NCBI RefSeq assembly: GCF_029028005.1
Contig: NZ_JAOTPO010000006.1
Location: forward strand, 124,001 to 188,000
DNA from: Alkalihalobacterium chitinilyticum
GTDB lineage: Bacteria > Bacillota > Bacilli > Bacillales > Bacillaceae_F
Direction of reading: 5' to 3'
Length of the DNA stretch: 64,000 nucleotides
The notes beneath the pieces are model-generated. The model saw nothing but the letters and a program-made list of their open reading frames with translations, was not told where the DNA came from and did no database searches. Within the stretch, counting starts at the first letter, position 1; every line of letters starts with the position of its first letter. The translations under genes and the position numbers were made by a program. Positions 9,354 through 17,934 of the stretch are shown in pieces.

Positions 9354-9920
9354 TTGAATCGAATTTCATGGGACCAATATTTTATCGCACAAAGTCATTT
9401 ATTGGCGATGAGGAGTACATGTACACGTTTGATGGTAGGCGCTACGATTGTCCGGGATAAACGAATTATTGCAGGCGGGTACAACGGATCGATTTCCGGT
9501 AGTGATCATTGTATAGATGAAGGTTGTTACGTCGTGGATAACCATTGTATTCGAACGATCCACGCGGAAGTGAATGCTCTTTTGCAATGTGCTAAATTTG
9601 GGGTACCGACACAAGGAGCTGAAATTTATGTTACTCATTTTCCGTGCTTAAACTGTACGAAGAGCATTATCCAGAGTGGTATCTCAGCCGTCTATTATTC
9701 AAAGGATTATAAAAACCACCCATATGCGTTGGAATTACTTGAACAAGCTGGGGTGGAAGTGAAGCAAGTTGAATTGGAAGAAATGATCTTAGATAAAAAT
9801 TCAAATGAAAAGCTTCAATTTACTGCATCATTGTTAGAAAAGCTGGCTGCAAGCGGGCTTTCGGAAGACGAGCTTAAAAAGCTTCGTGATGAAGCAAACA
9901 AGCTTTATACTCCACTTTAA
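9354..9920 (+). CDS. comEB: ComEB, dCMP deaminase-like
   Basis: ComEB belongs to the zinc-dependent deoxycytidylate deaminase family and is encoded in the comE locus, though transformation does not strictly need it. The frame is open from a TTG at 9345, but that TTG touches the AGGAG site. The TTG at 9354, nine bases after AGGAG, gives MNRISWDQYF and 188 aa, matching the known ComEB start. Zinc ligands are His70 and the catalytic Glu72 in HAEVNALL, and Cys98 and Cys101 in PCLNC. It is followed 19 bp later by comEC. Confidence 0.93.
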   Translation: MNRISWDQYFIAQSHLLAMRSTCTRLMVGATIVRDKRIIAGGYNGSISGSDHCIDEGCYVVDNHCIRTIHAEVNALLQCAKFGVPTQGAEIYVTHFPCLNCTKSIIQSGISAVYYSKDYKNHPYALELLEQAGVEVKQVELEEMILDKNSNEKLQFTASLLEKLAASGLSEDELKKLRDEANKLYTPL

Positions 9921-9939
9921 TGTAAAGGAGTTACTTTCT

Positions 9940-12288
9940 TTGACTGGACGTTGGCATATTGTTGTGTTGGCAGCGATCATTAGTATTGTAACGGCTACAA
10001 AAGGATTTCAAATGTGGTTACTTTTTCTTATAGCATACCTAAGCTATTATTTAATGGTTCACAGGCGAAGGATAAGGATGGACGGACTCATACTTGTCCT
10101 TTGCTTGCTGTTATTTTATACGAGTAGTTCTTTTATTCATCATCATAATGTAACGAATTATTCCTCAGAACAAACCTCTTTTATTGGTACAATTAATTCC
10201 ATTCCGCAAATCAATGGCGACCGCCTTAGCTTTCAATTCAAGACCTTAACGGGTGAAAAGTTACAGACGAATTATTTAATAAAAACCGAACAGGAGCAGC
10301 TACAGTTAGAAGCTCTTACAGTTGGAATGAAGTGCCCTCTGCAAGGTAAGCTCCGTAAGCCGTCTCCGTCAACGAACTTTTATGCTTTTAATTATGAGGA
10401 GTTTCTTTTTTATCAAAAAATCCACTGGAATTTCCATCCTGAGACGATAGATATGCAAAAATGCAACTCATCATCTTTCTCTTTTCGCTATGCTCTACAA
10501 ACCATTCGGCAGCATGGAATTCAATACATTAGTGCTCACTATCCAGATGGTTCAAAGGGAATTGTAACTGCTTTACTATTCGGTGATCGAGCGAGTATGG
10601 AGGAGGGTGTGTTAGAAGCGTATCAGCGTTTAGGTGTTATTCATCTTTTAGCTGTTTCTGGACTTCATGTAGGACTCATTTTCTCTGCGTTATTTTTTCT
10701 CTTCATTCGTTTGGGTATCACGCGTGAGCGAACGATTGATCTATTGTTAATTTTATTACCGATGTACATGCTCGTTGCGGGTGGCGCTCCTTCTGTTATT
10801 CGTGCGGTATGTATGACTATTGTCGTGCTGGTTTCATTGCGTTTTAAAAAGAAATTACATCCACTTGACGGAATTAGTTTCGTCTGTCTTTTGTATTTAC
10901 TTCTATCACCTTATTCCTTATACCAGTTAGGCTTTCAGTTATCGTTTTTAATTAGCTTTACTTTAATTGTTTCTGCAGATATGGTCAGTAAACAAAATCA
11001 TTATTTCAAGCAGCTGGTAACCGTAACTGCCATCTCACAGCTCGCCTCTTTTCCCATTATCGTTTTCCACTTCTATGAAATTTCTTGGCTAAGTCTTCCA
11101 CTTAATTTGGTGTATATTCCATTTATCTCTTTACTCGTTTTACCTGCTGTTTTTTTAACCTACTTTATTCGTTTAGTTTCACCTCTTTTTGGAAACTTCT
11201 TATTAGAGATTCTGGATAGAATCATTGTTTATTCACATTCAGGTTTAACATACCTTAATGATTTGCCTTTTAGCTCGATCCTTTTTGGTCAATTTGATAT
11301 TTGGATTGCTTTCTCCTTCACGTTCATTAGCTTCGTCGCGTTCCTTTTTTATGAGAGGAAAGTTGCGTTCAATCGTTGGGTCATTCTTATAGGTGTCTTG
11401 ACAAGTTTGATGCTCATCCATTTTCTTAGCCCTTTTTTTACAGGAAAAGGTGAAGTGACGATGCTGGATGTAGGGCAAGGTGACAGTATTTTCATTGAAC
11501 TCCCGCATCGTCAAGCGGTTTATTTAATTGATAGTGGAGGCTTGGTGAGTTTTGGAAGGGATGAGGAATGGAAAAGAAGATCTCGTGAATTCGATGTCGG
11601 CAAACATATCGTCGTTCCGTTTCTTAAAGCAAAAGGCATTCACACGATCGATAAGTTAATTTTAACGCACGGTCATTACGATCATATAGGTGGTGCCGAG
11701 GCGCTTCTTGATCAAGTAAAAATAAAAGAAATCGTCTATGCTTACGGTCCTGTTGAGGGAGATTTTGAGCGGTATTTATTAACTGAATTTCAGCAAAGAG
11801 GGACTGACATACGATTTGTTAAAGAAGGAATGGGGTGGGCGGTGGCAGAAAATGATTTTCGTGTTTTATCACCTCAAGGAAATGAAGACAGCCTGAATAA
11901 TCGATCCATCGTTTTGTATAGTACATTGGGAGGGGTGCGGTGGCTTTTTACCGGTGATTTAGAGGAAAGTGGTGAAGCGCGTCTTATTCGTGATTTTGGT
12001 GAGTTAGACGTCGATATTTTAAAGGCGGGTCATCATGGCAGTCGTACATCGTCAACTCCTCCATTTATCGATCATATTCAACCTAAACTGGTGCTCATTT
12101 CCGCTGGTAGAAATAATCGGTTTCAACATCCTCATCCCGAGGTGATTGAAACATTTAATGAACGTAACATTCCTTTTTATCGCACGGATGAACATGGAGC
12201 GATCCGCTTCGTTTTCTCGAAGAAAGGACTTCTTCATATAGAGACGGCAATCCAATACAAACAAGAAAAAAGGTTACCAATGCGGTAA
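9940..12288 (+). CDS. comEC: DNA uptake channel ComEC
   Basis: ComEC forms the channel that carries single-stranded DNA across the membrane during transformation. The frame is open from 9886, but the TTG at 9940 lies nine bases after AAAGGAG and avoids overlap with comEB, giving 782 aa (about 776 in B. subtilis). The order of domains is the N-terminal DUF4131 region with membrane segments, the multi-spanning Competence domain around LLAVSGLHVGLI, and a C-terminal metallo-beta-lactamase-like domain with HGHYDH at 577-582, followed by GHHGSRTSS. The end of the gene runs into a terminator. Confidence 0.95.
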   Translation: MTGRWHIVVLAAIISIVTATKGFQMWLLFLIAYLSYYLMVHRRRIRMDGLILVLCLLLFYTSSSFIHHHNVTNYSSEQTSFIGTINSIPQINGDRLSFQFKTLTGEKLQTNYLIKTEQEQLQLEALTVGMKCPLQGKLRKPSPSTNFYAFNYEEFLFYQKIHWNFHPETIDMQKCNSSSFSFRYALQTIRQHGIQYISAHYPDGSKGIVTALLFGDRASMEEGVLEAYQRLGVIHLLAVSGLHVGLIFSALFFLFIRLGITRERTIDLLLILLPMYMLVAGGAPSVIRAVCMTIVVLVSLRFKKKLHPLDGISFVCLLYLLLSPYSLYQLGFQLSFLISFTLIVSADMVSKQNHYFKQLVTVTAISQLASFPIIVFHFYEISWLSLPLNLVYIPFISLLVLPAVFLTYFIRLVSPLFGNFLLEILDRIIVYSHSGLTYLNDLPFSSILFGQFDIWIAFSFTFISFVAFLFYERKVAFNRWVILIGVLTSLMLIHFLSPFFTGKGEVTMLDVGQGDSIFIELPHRQAVYLIDSGGLVSFGRDEEWKRRSREFDVGKHIVVPFLKAKGIHTIDKLILTHGHYDHIGGAEALLDQVKIKEIVYAYGPVEGDFERYLLTEFQQRGTDIRFVKEGMGWAVAENDFRVLSPQGNEDSLNNRSIVLYSTLGGVRWLFTGDLEESGEARLIRDFGELDVDILKAGHHGSRTSSTPPFIDHIQPKLVLISAGRNNRFQHPHPEVIETFNERNIPFYRTDEHGAIRFVFSKKGLLHIETAIQYKQEKRLPMR

Positions 12289-12295
12289 CCCTTTT
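12266..12295 (+). terminator. Terminator at the end of comEC
   Basis: GGTTACC (12272-12278) and GGTAACC (12284-12290) form a tight stem with loop AATGC, flanked by A-rich bases on the left and CTTTTCCTT on the right. It overlaps the comEC stop codon and separates comEC from the convergent yqzM. Confidence 0.75.
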
Positions 12296-12315
12296 CCTTC
12301 TTTAAGTATGTTGTC

Positions 12316-12453
12316 TTACATGTTGCCGAATACGTCAACTAGTGAAGCGATAATAAATAAAGTGGCAAAGAAGCCGAAAGAAACGATAAACCCAACACCT
12401 GAATCAATTGCGTCGTTGCGTTTACATTGTACTCTTTTTTCGAACTCACTCAT
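12316..12453 (-). CDS. yqzM: YqzM family small membrane protein
   Basis: A 45-aa protein found by reading the minus strand; it is too short for usual ORF cut-offs. It begins MSEFEKRVQCKRNDAIDS, matching the YqzM family start, and continues with one hydrophobic segment (GFIVSFGFFATLFIIASLV). The ATG at 12453 follows AGGAGGGG. In B. subtilis yqzM sits at the same place, between comEC and holA on the opposite strand. Its function is unknown. Confidence 0.9.
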   Translation of the reverse strand: MSEFEKRVQCKRNDAIDSGVGFIVSFGFFATLFIIASLVDVFGNM

Positions 12454-12543
12454 TAGTAACCCCTCCTATTTCATTCTTTAGTATAAGGGAAGACAAGAAA
12501 AAAATCCATACCATCCATGAGTCCTTTTTATGTGACATATTCG

Positions 12544-12693
12544 CAGCTGTCTAGCTCCAACGCCCAGCGACTAGTGAGACTTCCCTCACCTCGTACGATA
12601 AGTCAACATCGACTCACTGTCGTTCATCGTGTTTCCTTTATCTCCTACGGCTCAGTCCAGTCCATACGTCGTTGAACGTGCGTTTGCGCTTTT
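12544..12693. repeat. Dispersed ~150-bp structured intergenic repeat
   Basis: The block from CAGCTGTCTAGCTCCAACGC to GTTTGCGCTTTT matches, from memory, a repeat found in many copies in Bacillus and Geobacillus genomes (typical ends GTCTAGCTCCAGCGCC and GCGCTTGCGCTTTT). The ends pair (CAGCGAC at 12566 with GTCGTTG at 12668) and shorter internal stems such as GTGAG/CTCAC and GATAA/TTATC are visible. GC content is above that of the flanks. It has no reading frame of note. Confidence 0.7.
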
Positions 12694-13071
12694 CGTGTCA
12701 AATTTTAAAATATTGTCTTCCACTGCTGTAAAGAGTTGTCACCTATAGTTTTCAACAGCATAGGATATCATAACTAGTGTAGAGGTCGCAAACATGATTA
12801 TCGTCATTAGAGGGGTTTCCTAGGGTCCCTTTGGTGGCGTTTATCATAAATGGAGGTTAACTCATGTAATTGGGTCTTAACTTAGTTATGTTAATGAGAT
12901 GACTCGCTCATTTCATTATTAGGGATTAAGTTTGGGAGCCAATGAATAATGGGTTGACCTCTTTTTCATGCTTAAATTGCTTCACAAGTATGGACAATGC
13001 TTTTTATATTACCCATAATAATATTACCAATCTCTTTTAGGAATATCCAACTATTAGAAAGGGACGTAAAA
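12694..13071. other. Gene-free gap upstream of holA
   Basis: No gene is seen here. The open frame that runs into holA from 12997 lacks a ribosome-binding site and a family-like N-terminus. The stretch is AT-rich; no consensus promoter for holA was identified. Confidence 0.5.
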
Positions 13072-14091
13072 ATGTCATACATAGAAACAAAACGAAACAT
13101 TCTGAAAGAAAAAATTGCCCCGGTTTATTTGTTTATTGGTGAAGAGCGCTTTTTAGTTGATGATTTAATTCATTCGATTGTTGCTAAGACATTAACGGAA
13201 GATGAGCTGGATTTTAATTTATCAACTTATGAATTAAAAGAGACACCGGTTGATGTGGCTGTAGAAGATGCTCAAACCCTTCCATTTTTAGGGTCAAAAC
13301 GAGTAGTGATTGCAAAAGATGCCAATTTTTTAACTGCACAAAAAGACGATAGTAAAATAGACCATAATTTTAAATTACTGGAAACATATCTACAAAATCC
13401 AGTTCAAGAAACGGTATTTATTTTAACGGCACCGTATGAAAAATTAGATGAGCGGAAAAAGTTAGTGAAATTGTTAAGAAAAGAAACAGAAGTTGTTGAT
13501 ACGAAAGAGTTTGACGAAAAAATGTTAAACGAGTGGCTAAATGAACAAGCGATGAGTCATTCAATTGAATTGACATCAGGTGGAAAAGAAAAGTTAATTC
13601 AGTTACTAGGCGGAAATTTATTAATGCTCGTTAATGAAATTGAAAAGCTTTCTCTTTATGTCGGGGAGCATGGGACGATTGATGAAACAGTAGTTGATCA
13701 ACTTGTAGCAAAGACGGTTGAGCAAGATGTTTTTATGTTGATCGACCATATTGTACATAAACGCATTGAAAAAGCTTTAGAAATTTATTTTGACTTAATG
13801 AGACAAAAGGAAGATCCCATTAAGCTAGTCGCTTTATTAGCCCGTCAAGTTCGTATCATTTATCAAGTAAAAGAATTGTTGAAAAGAGGGTATTCGCAAC
13901 AACAGATTGCAGGCCAAATTAAAGTTCACCCGTATGCTGTTAAGCTAGCGGGTCAACAAGGAAAAGCATTTCAAGAAGCTACATTGTTTCGTTTATTAGA
14001 GAGGCTGGCGGAGACTGACTTTCATATTAAAAGCGGACAAGTCGATAAACATTTAGCAATTGAGCTGCTTTTGATGGAATTTCATCGGTAA
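13072..14091 (+). CDS. holA: DNA polymerase III delta subunit
   Basis: HolA is the clamp-loader subunit that opens the sliding clamp. The frame extends upstream to 12997, but the ATG at 13072 follows AGAAAGGGA and yields the expected N-terminus (YIETKRNILKEKIAPVYLFIGEERFL), split here as start and the PVYLF-GEE strand typical of delta. It is 339 aa. The domain III region near the C-terminus includes LLARQVRIIYQVKELL. In B. subtilis (yqeN) it has the same neighbours, yqzM and rpsT. Confidence 0.94.
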   Translation: MSYIETKRNILKEKIAPVYLFIGEERFLVDDLIHSIVAKTLTEDELDFNLSTYELKETPVDVAVEDAQTLPFLGSKRVVIAKDANFLTAQKDDSKIDHNFKLLETYLQNPVQETVFILTAPYEKLDERKKLVKLLRKETEVVDTKEFDEKMLNEWLNEQAMSHSIELTSGGKEKLIQLLGGNLLMLVNEIEKLSLYVGEHGTIDETVVDQLVAKTVEQDVFMLIDHIVHKRIEKALEIYFDLMRQKEDPIKLVALLARQVRIIYQVKELLKRGYSQQQIAGQIKVHPYAVKLAGQQGKAFQEATLFRLLERLAETDFHIKSGQVDKHLAIELLLMEFHR

Positions 14092-14146
14092 TTGGGTGTG
14101 AACCCATCCATGTCCATCTACAAAATCAAATTTTAATTAAGAATAT

Positions 14147-14185
14147 AAAAAACGGAGAAACTCCAAAAGAGTTCCTCCGTTTTTT
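14147..14185. terminator. Terminator between holA and rpsT
   Basis: AAAAAACGGAG (14147-14157) and CTCCGTTTTTT (14175-14185) pair, with an inner AACTC/GAGTT stem and a CAAAA loop. The hairpin has a T-run in both directions, so it can end holA and, on the other strand, rpsT. Confidence 0.88.
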
Positions 14186-14214
14186 ACCTTAAAAAAGTTA
14201 ACTTTTTTAAGGTA
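14185..14214. repeat. Perfect 30-bp palindrome at the rpsT 3' end
   Basis: Halves TACCTTAAAAAAGTT (14185-14199) and AACTTTTTTAAGGTA (14200-14214) are exact reverse complements with no loop. It directly abuts the holA terminator and lies 14 bp beyond the rpsT stop, so it probably acts as a second convergent terminator. Confidence 0.75.
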
Positions 14215-14228
14215 AGCCAATCATTCGA

Positions 14229-14495
14229 TTATGCAGAAACTTCGTTTAATTGCTTTTGTAAACGAGACTTTTGACGAGATGCTGCATTTTTATGAATAAG
14301 GCCTTTGCTTGCTGCTTTGTCAAGCTTCTTAGCAGCTGCAACGTAAGCTTCTTTCGCTGCTTCTACTTCGTTAGCTGCAACTTTAGCTTCAAAGTTCTTG
14401 ATAGCTGTACGAAGAGCAGACTTTTGAGAAGTGTTTTGCACACGGCGCTTGTCGTTAGTTTTTACACGTTTAATCGCAGATTTAATGTTAGGCAT
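14229..14495 (-). CDS. rpsT: Ribosomal protein S20 (bS20)
   Basis: S20 is a primary 16S rRNA-binding protein of the 30S subunit. The open frame extends upstream, but the ATG at 14495 follows GGGAGGTGAAAGG on the minus strand and gives the standard N-terminus [18 protein letters not shown] and 88 aa, the usual length. The lysine- and alanine-rich helices and the C-terminal [15 protein letters not shown] are characteristic. It is transcribed toward holA, as in B. subtilis. Confidence 0.97.
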   Translation of the reverse strand: MPNIKSAIKRVKTNDKRRVQNTSQKSALRTAIKNFEAKVAANEVEAAKEAYVAAAKKLDKAASKGLIHKNAASRQKSRLQKQLNEVSA

Positions 14496-14630
14496 TCCTT
14501 TCACCTCCCTGATGTAACCTTCACAATTGTGAATAAGTACAACAAACAGCATTCTATCAAAAACCATGAATAATTGCAATAGAAGAATGAAAAGCTTCTT
14601 CACGGGAAACCTATTTTCAAAAGGAATACT

Positions 14631-14706
14631 ACTAGTGTGTTTTCAAAAAGGGAGGACAAAAAGAACCTTTTGAACAACCTGACTAGTGTGTTTTCAAAAA
14701 GGAGGA
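14631..14706. repeat. Direct repeat in the gpr leader, ending in the ribosome-binding site
   Basis: The segment ACTAGTGTGTTTTCAAAAAG followed by GAGGA occurs at 14631-14655 and again at 14682-14706 with a single-base length difference, period 51 bp. The second copy supplies the gpr ribosome-binding site; the first carries an equally strong GGGAGGA with no start codon nearby. Confidence 0.8.
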
Positions 14707-14713
14707 TCTCTCT

Positions 14714-15838
14714 GTGTCGGAAAAAAACTTAGATTTAAGTAAATATAACGTACGAACAGACTTAGCGGTAGAGGCCCATGAAATTGTTCAAGAAGAAGAA
14801 CAAAAGAAGGCGCCTTCCAAAGAAAGAAGAAGAATTGAAGGTGTTGTTGTTAAAGAAAGGGAACAAGACGGTGTAAAAATAACAAGAGTAGAAATTACAG
14901 ACCAAGGTGCTGAAAGGTTAGGCAAAAAAGCCGGACGATACTTAACATTTGAAACACAAGGAATACGAAAAAAGGATACAGCACTACAAGAGAAAGTGGA
15001 GTCTGTCTTTGCACGCGAATTTAATTTGTTTTTGGAAGAGCTTAACATTACAAAAGAATCGAGCTGCCTTGTTGTCGGCTTAGGAAACTGGAACGTGACA
15101 CCAGATGCTTTAGGTCCGATTGCAGTTGAAAACCTTCTCATCACGAAGCATTTATTTGCGCTGGCACCCGAACAAGTAGAAGACGGCTTTCGTCCTGTAA
15201 GTGCAATCGCACCTGGCGTAATGGGGATTACTGGAATTGAAACAAGTGACATTATTCACGGTGTTGTTGAAAAAACAAAACCTGACTTTGTCATTGCGAT
15301 TGATGCATTAGCTTCTCGTTCAATTGAAAGAGTCAATACAACGATACAAGTTTCTGACACCGGTATCCACCCTGGAAGCGGGGTGGGGAACAAACGTAAA
15401 GAGTTAAGCCGAGAAACATTAGGGATTCCAGTTATTGCCGTTGGTATTCCTACTGTCGTAGACGCCGTTTCAATCACGAGTGATACCATTGATTTTGTTT
15501 TAAAACATTTTGGCAGAGAAATGAAAGAAGGCAATAAACCTTCACGAGCTTTAACACCTGCAGGAATGACTTTCGGTGAAAAACGTCAGTTATCGGATGA
15601 AGATTTACCTGATGAGTCAAAACGCCAAACCATTTTAGGAATGATTGGAACTTTAGAGGAAGAAGAAAAGCGCCAGCTCATTCGTGAAGTGTTAGCACCG
15701 CTTGGCCATAATTTAATGGTGACACCAAAAGAAATCGATGTATTCATTGACGATATGGCAAATGTACTTGCGATGGGGCTAAACGCAGCACTCCACGGCG
15801 AAGTGGACCAAGATAATGTTGGGTCTTATACGCATTAA
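14714..15838 (+). CDS. gpr: Germination protease GPR
   Basis: GPR degrades the small acid-soluble proteins that coat spore DNA when the spore germinates. It is made as an inactive precursor in the forespore and trims its own N-terminus; the RTDLAVEA stretch near residues 14-21 resembles the SASP cleavage site. The 374-aa length is typical. Conserved blocks include [16 protein letters not shown] and the [16 protein letters not shown] region. GTG at 14714 lies seven bases after GGAGGA. No confident sigma-F or sigma-G promoter was found upstream. Confidence 0.95.
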   Translation: MSEKNLDLSKYNVRTDLAVEAHEIVQEEEQKKAPSKERRRIEGVVVKEREQDGVKITRVEITDQGAERLGKKAGRYLTFETQGIRKKDTALQEKVESVFAREFNLFLEELNITKESSCLVVGLGNWNVTPDALGPIAVENLLITKHLFALAPEQVEDGFRPVSAIAPGVMGITGIETSDIIHGVVEKTKPDFVIAIDALASRSIERVNTTIQVSDTGIHPGSGVGNKRKELSRETLGIPVIAVGIPTVVDAVSITSDTIDFVLKHFGREMKEGNKPSRALTPAGMTFGEKRQLSDEDLPDESKRQTILGMIGTLEEEEKRQLIREVLAPLGHNLMVTPKEIDVFIDDMANVLAMGLNAALHGEVDQDNVGSYTH

Positions 15839-15867
15839 GCCGATCGAAATATGTATATAAATTTTAC

Positions 15868-15901
15868 AAAAAAGTTGCTTCTTCATAGAAGCAACTTTTT
15901 T
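15868..15901 (+). terminator. Terminator after gpr
   Basis: Arms 15868-15882 (ending GTTGCTTCT) and 15887-15901 (AGAAGCAAC then TTTTTT) form a 15-bp stem with a 4-base loop, ending in a T-run. Confidence 0.9.
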
Positions 15902-15940
15902 ATTTAATGCTTATTAAATAAAAAAGTTCTCCGTCCATGT

Positions 15941-16023
15941 GAAGGACATTTCAAACCCGAAATGTCCTTCAACAGCAAAATGAAGGACACTTCGCTTACA
16001 TTTCAAACCCGAAGAGTCCTTCA
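15941..16023. repeat. Tandem pair of GAAGGACA hairpin repeats
   Basis: The first unit (15941-15970) is a perfect 12-bp stem, GAAGGACATTTC with GAAATGTCCTTC, and loop AAACCC. The second (about 15982-16022) has arms GAAGGACACTTCG and CGAAGAGTCCTTC around a longer loop that again contains CATTTCAAACCC. Both are followed by AACAGCA. The pair lies between gpr and spoIIP; nothing else is seen in this gap. Confidence 0.75.
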
Positions 16024-16196
16024 ACAGCACTATGAAGCCCCCTCCCCTAAAATTTCTCCCTTGTTTTTCCTTGATCCATTTAAGCGAATGCGAATGTTAC
16101 TCCTCAAAAAAGGAAATTAAAACTCCACGCTTTTTTAGTTCTATACAAGACAGCTTGTACATAGAGTGTGATAAGAGTAATCGAAAGGGTGGGAGT

Positions 16197-17369
16197 ATGA
16201 AGAGAAACCGATTCCATGGTTTGACCATCTCAATAAATAGGACAAGTCTTAGAAAAATGGCCGTTTTTATTATTGTTGGGATTATCGCTGTTTTTATCTT
16301 TACAGGAATGTTAACATCCATTGATCCAGGATACGGCATGGCCTCTTCAACGGTTCATAGTTGGACAACCCAAGTTACTGGAGAAAATCTCGTTTACTTA
16401 ATGGGAATGGAAAATAGATATTTTCAGCAGGCGCTGCCTGAAGAAAGCCAACCTCCTAATTTGTCTAGTATCGCATTTGAACTCGCAACGAGTATAAATC
16501 CCGATGACCCGAGGAGTTTGCTGGGGAGGGAGTTACCTGGATTTGCATTGTTTGACGGGAATATCGTCGTTGCCGGTGACAAGTCAGACTATACGAACAT
16601 GCCAATTGAGTCGGCACCGCCAATGGAAGTGTTAATGGCAGAACGAGAAGCGGCAACAACGTCTTTTGATGAGTTGGACAAGCCGACAGATCAAGCGCAA
16701 CCTGAAATGACAACAGGTGAACGAAAAGTTGTTCATATTATTCATTCGCATACAAGGGAATCGTTTTTACCGGAGCTAAAGGGTGTAACAAACCCGAATG
16801 AAGCATGGCACGCAGAAGTTAATATTTCGCTTGTCGGTGAAAGATTAGGTCAATCTTTAAGAAATCGCGGCATTGGTACGGATGTTGATAGTACAGACAT
16901 TCAGAGCATTTTAAACCAAAGAGATTGGGGCTATCCGAAATCATATGATGCTTCAAGAGAATTAGTCAAAGAAGCAATGGCAAGCAATGATCAATTAGAG
17001 TTCTTCTTCGATTTACACCGTGACTCTTTATTGAGAGATAACACGACAGTTACGATTAACGGTGAACACTATGCAAGGATTTATTTTGTAATTGGTAGAG
17101 ATAACCGAAATAGAGAACAAAATACAAAATTAGCGAAAGACTTACACCATAGACTAGAGGAAAAATACCCTGGTTTAAGCCGCGGGGTTGTTGAAATGGG
17201 TGGTATTGGTAGAAATGGTGTATACAACCAAGATTTACATGGTAATTCTATTTTAATTGAATTTGGTGGAGTTGAAAACTCAGTGGAAGAAAACTTTAGA
17301 TCAGCCGATGCCTTTGCCGAAGTATTTAGTGAATTTTACTGGGAGCAAGCAAAAGTATCAACAGAGTAA
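16197..17369 (+). CDS. spoIIP: Stage II sporulation protein P, peptidoglycan hydrolase
   Basis: SpoIIP works with SpoIID and SpoIIM in the mother cell to degrade septal peptidoglycan during engulfment; it has amidase and endopeptidase activity. The frame is open from 16032, but the ATG at 16197 behind AAAGGGTGGGAG gives 390 aa with a single N-terminal membrane anchor (about 21-40). The catalytic domain starts around residue 178 with HIIHSHTRESFLPEL (His180, His183, His185, Glu188); a later FDLHRDSL and IEFGGVENS contribute further zinc and catalytic residues. A weak sigma-E-like pair (CATAGAGT at 16160) lies upstream. Confidence 0.94.
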   Translation: MKRNRFHGLTISINRTSLRKMAVFIIVGIIAVFIFTGMLTSIDPGYGMASSTVHSWTTQVTGENLVYLMGMENRYFQQALPEESQPPNLSSIAFELATSINPDDPRSLLGRELPGFALFDGNIVVAGDKSDYTNMPIESAPPMEVLMAEREAATTSFDELDKPTDQAQPEMTTGERKVVHIIHSHTRESFLPELKGVTNPNEAWHAEVNISLVGERLGQSLRNRGIGTDVDSTDIQSILNQRDWGYPKSYDASRELVKEAMASNDQLEFFFDLHRDSLLRDNTTVTINGEHYARIYFVIGRDNRNREQNTKLAKDLHHRLEEKYPGLSRGVVEMGGIGRNGVYNQDLHGNSILIEFGGVENSVEENFRSADAFAEVFSEFYWEQAKVSTE

Positions 17370-17411
17370 CGTCAGCAAATATAAAACTGGAAAAGATGAG
17401 GAGGAAGAGAG

Positions 17412-17807
17412 ATGACCAAATTTTTGCTTAAAACTTTTTTTGTACTAACGATCTTATTGTTTGGAGTTGTCTTTGGAATTCACCAAGCGAATGAAGGGAC
17501 ATTAAGCCTGTTTGGCAAAAAAGAAGCAGAACAAACGGTCACAGCACCTTCCTCCCCTCCGGTTGAAAAACAAAAAGTAAAAGACGAGAAACAAACTGTT
17601 CCACCAGTTGAAAAGGAGCAACCTAAAGAAGAAGAACGAGTAAAAACAACCCAACAATTACAAGAGAAACAGCAACTTGCTGCTGATGTTGGTGCTTTTA
17701 ATTTTTATTCTGAGCTTGGTTCAAATATAGGGGAACTACTAGAAATACTTGTTTATCATACGGTTTCAGCCATTACGGGAATTATCCATGGTTGGCTCAA
17801 TAATTAA
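17412..17807 (+). CDS. yqxA: YqxA family membrane protein (DUF3679)
   Basis: A 131-aa protein with one N-terminal membrane segment (about 5-24), a charged low-complexity linker rich in Glu, Lys and Pro, and a short C-terminal amphipathic region ending HGWLNN. In B. subtilis yqxA has the same place directly after spoIIP, and the MTKFLLK start fits. The 42-bp gap to spoIIP suggests cotranscription. The function is unknown. Confidence 0.82.
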   Translation: MTKFLLKTFFVLTILLFGVVFGIHQANEGTLSLFGKKEAEQTVTAPSSPPVEKQKVKDEKQTVPPVEKEQPKEEERVKTTQQLQEKQQLAADVGAFNFYSELGSNIGELLEILVYHTVSAITGIIHGWLNN

Positions 17808-17820
17808 CGAATAGTCAATA

Positions 17821-17858
17821 AACCTCTGTCTAGTCAAGCAGAGGTTTTTATTTTTTTT
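17821..17858 (+). terminator. Terminator after yqxA
   Basis: AACCTCTG (17821-17828) pairs with CAGAGGTT (17839-17846), followed by a run of Ts. It ends the spoIIP-yqxA unit. Confidence 0.88.
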
Positions 17859-17934
17859 TCCTCCAAAGCACTACGGTTATTGAAGGACGAGCAACACATT
17901 GGTATAATCAAACTTAGTGCATATAGGAGTGATA

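Noticed and set aside
14271-14573. 100-codon frame on the + strand over rpsT
   Set aside because: It is the antisense shadow of rpsT; cysteine-rich composition and no start signal.
14521-14640. Sigma-G type promoter for gpr
   Set aside because: TGAATA and CATTCTA-like hexamers exist, but the spacing (14 bp or over 30 bp) does not fit the 17-18 bp requirement.
14788-15252. 154-codon frame on the minus strand inside gpr
   Set aside because: Shadow of gpr in another frame, Ser/Pro-rich, without a ribosome-binding site.
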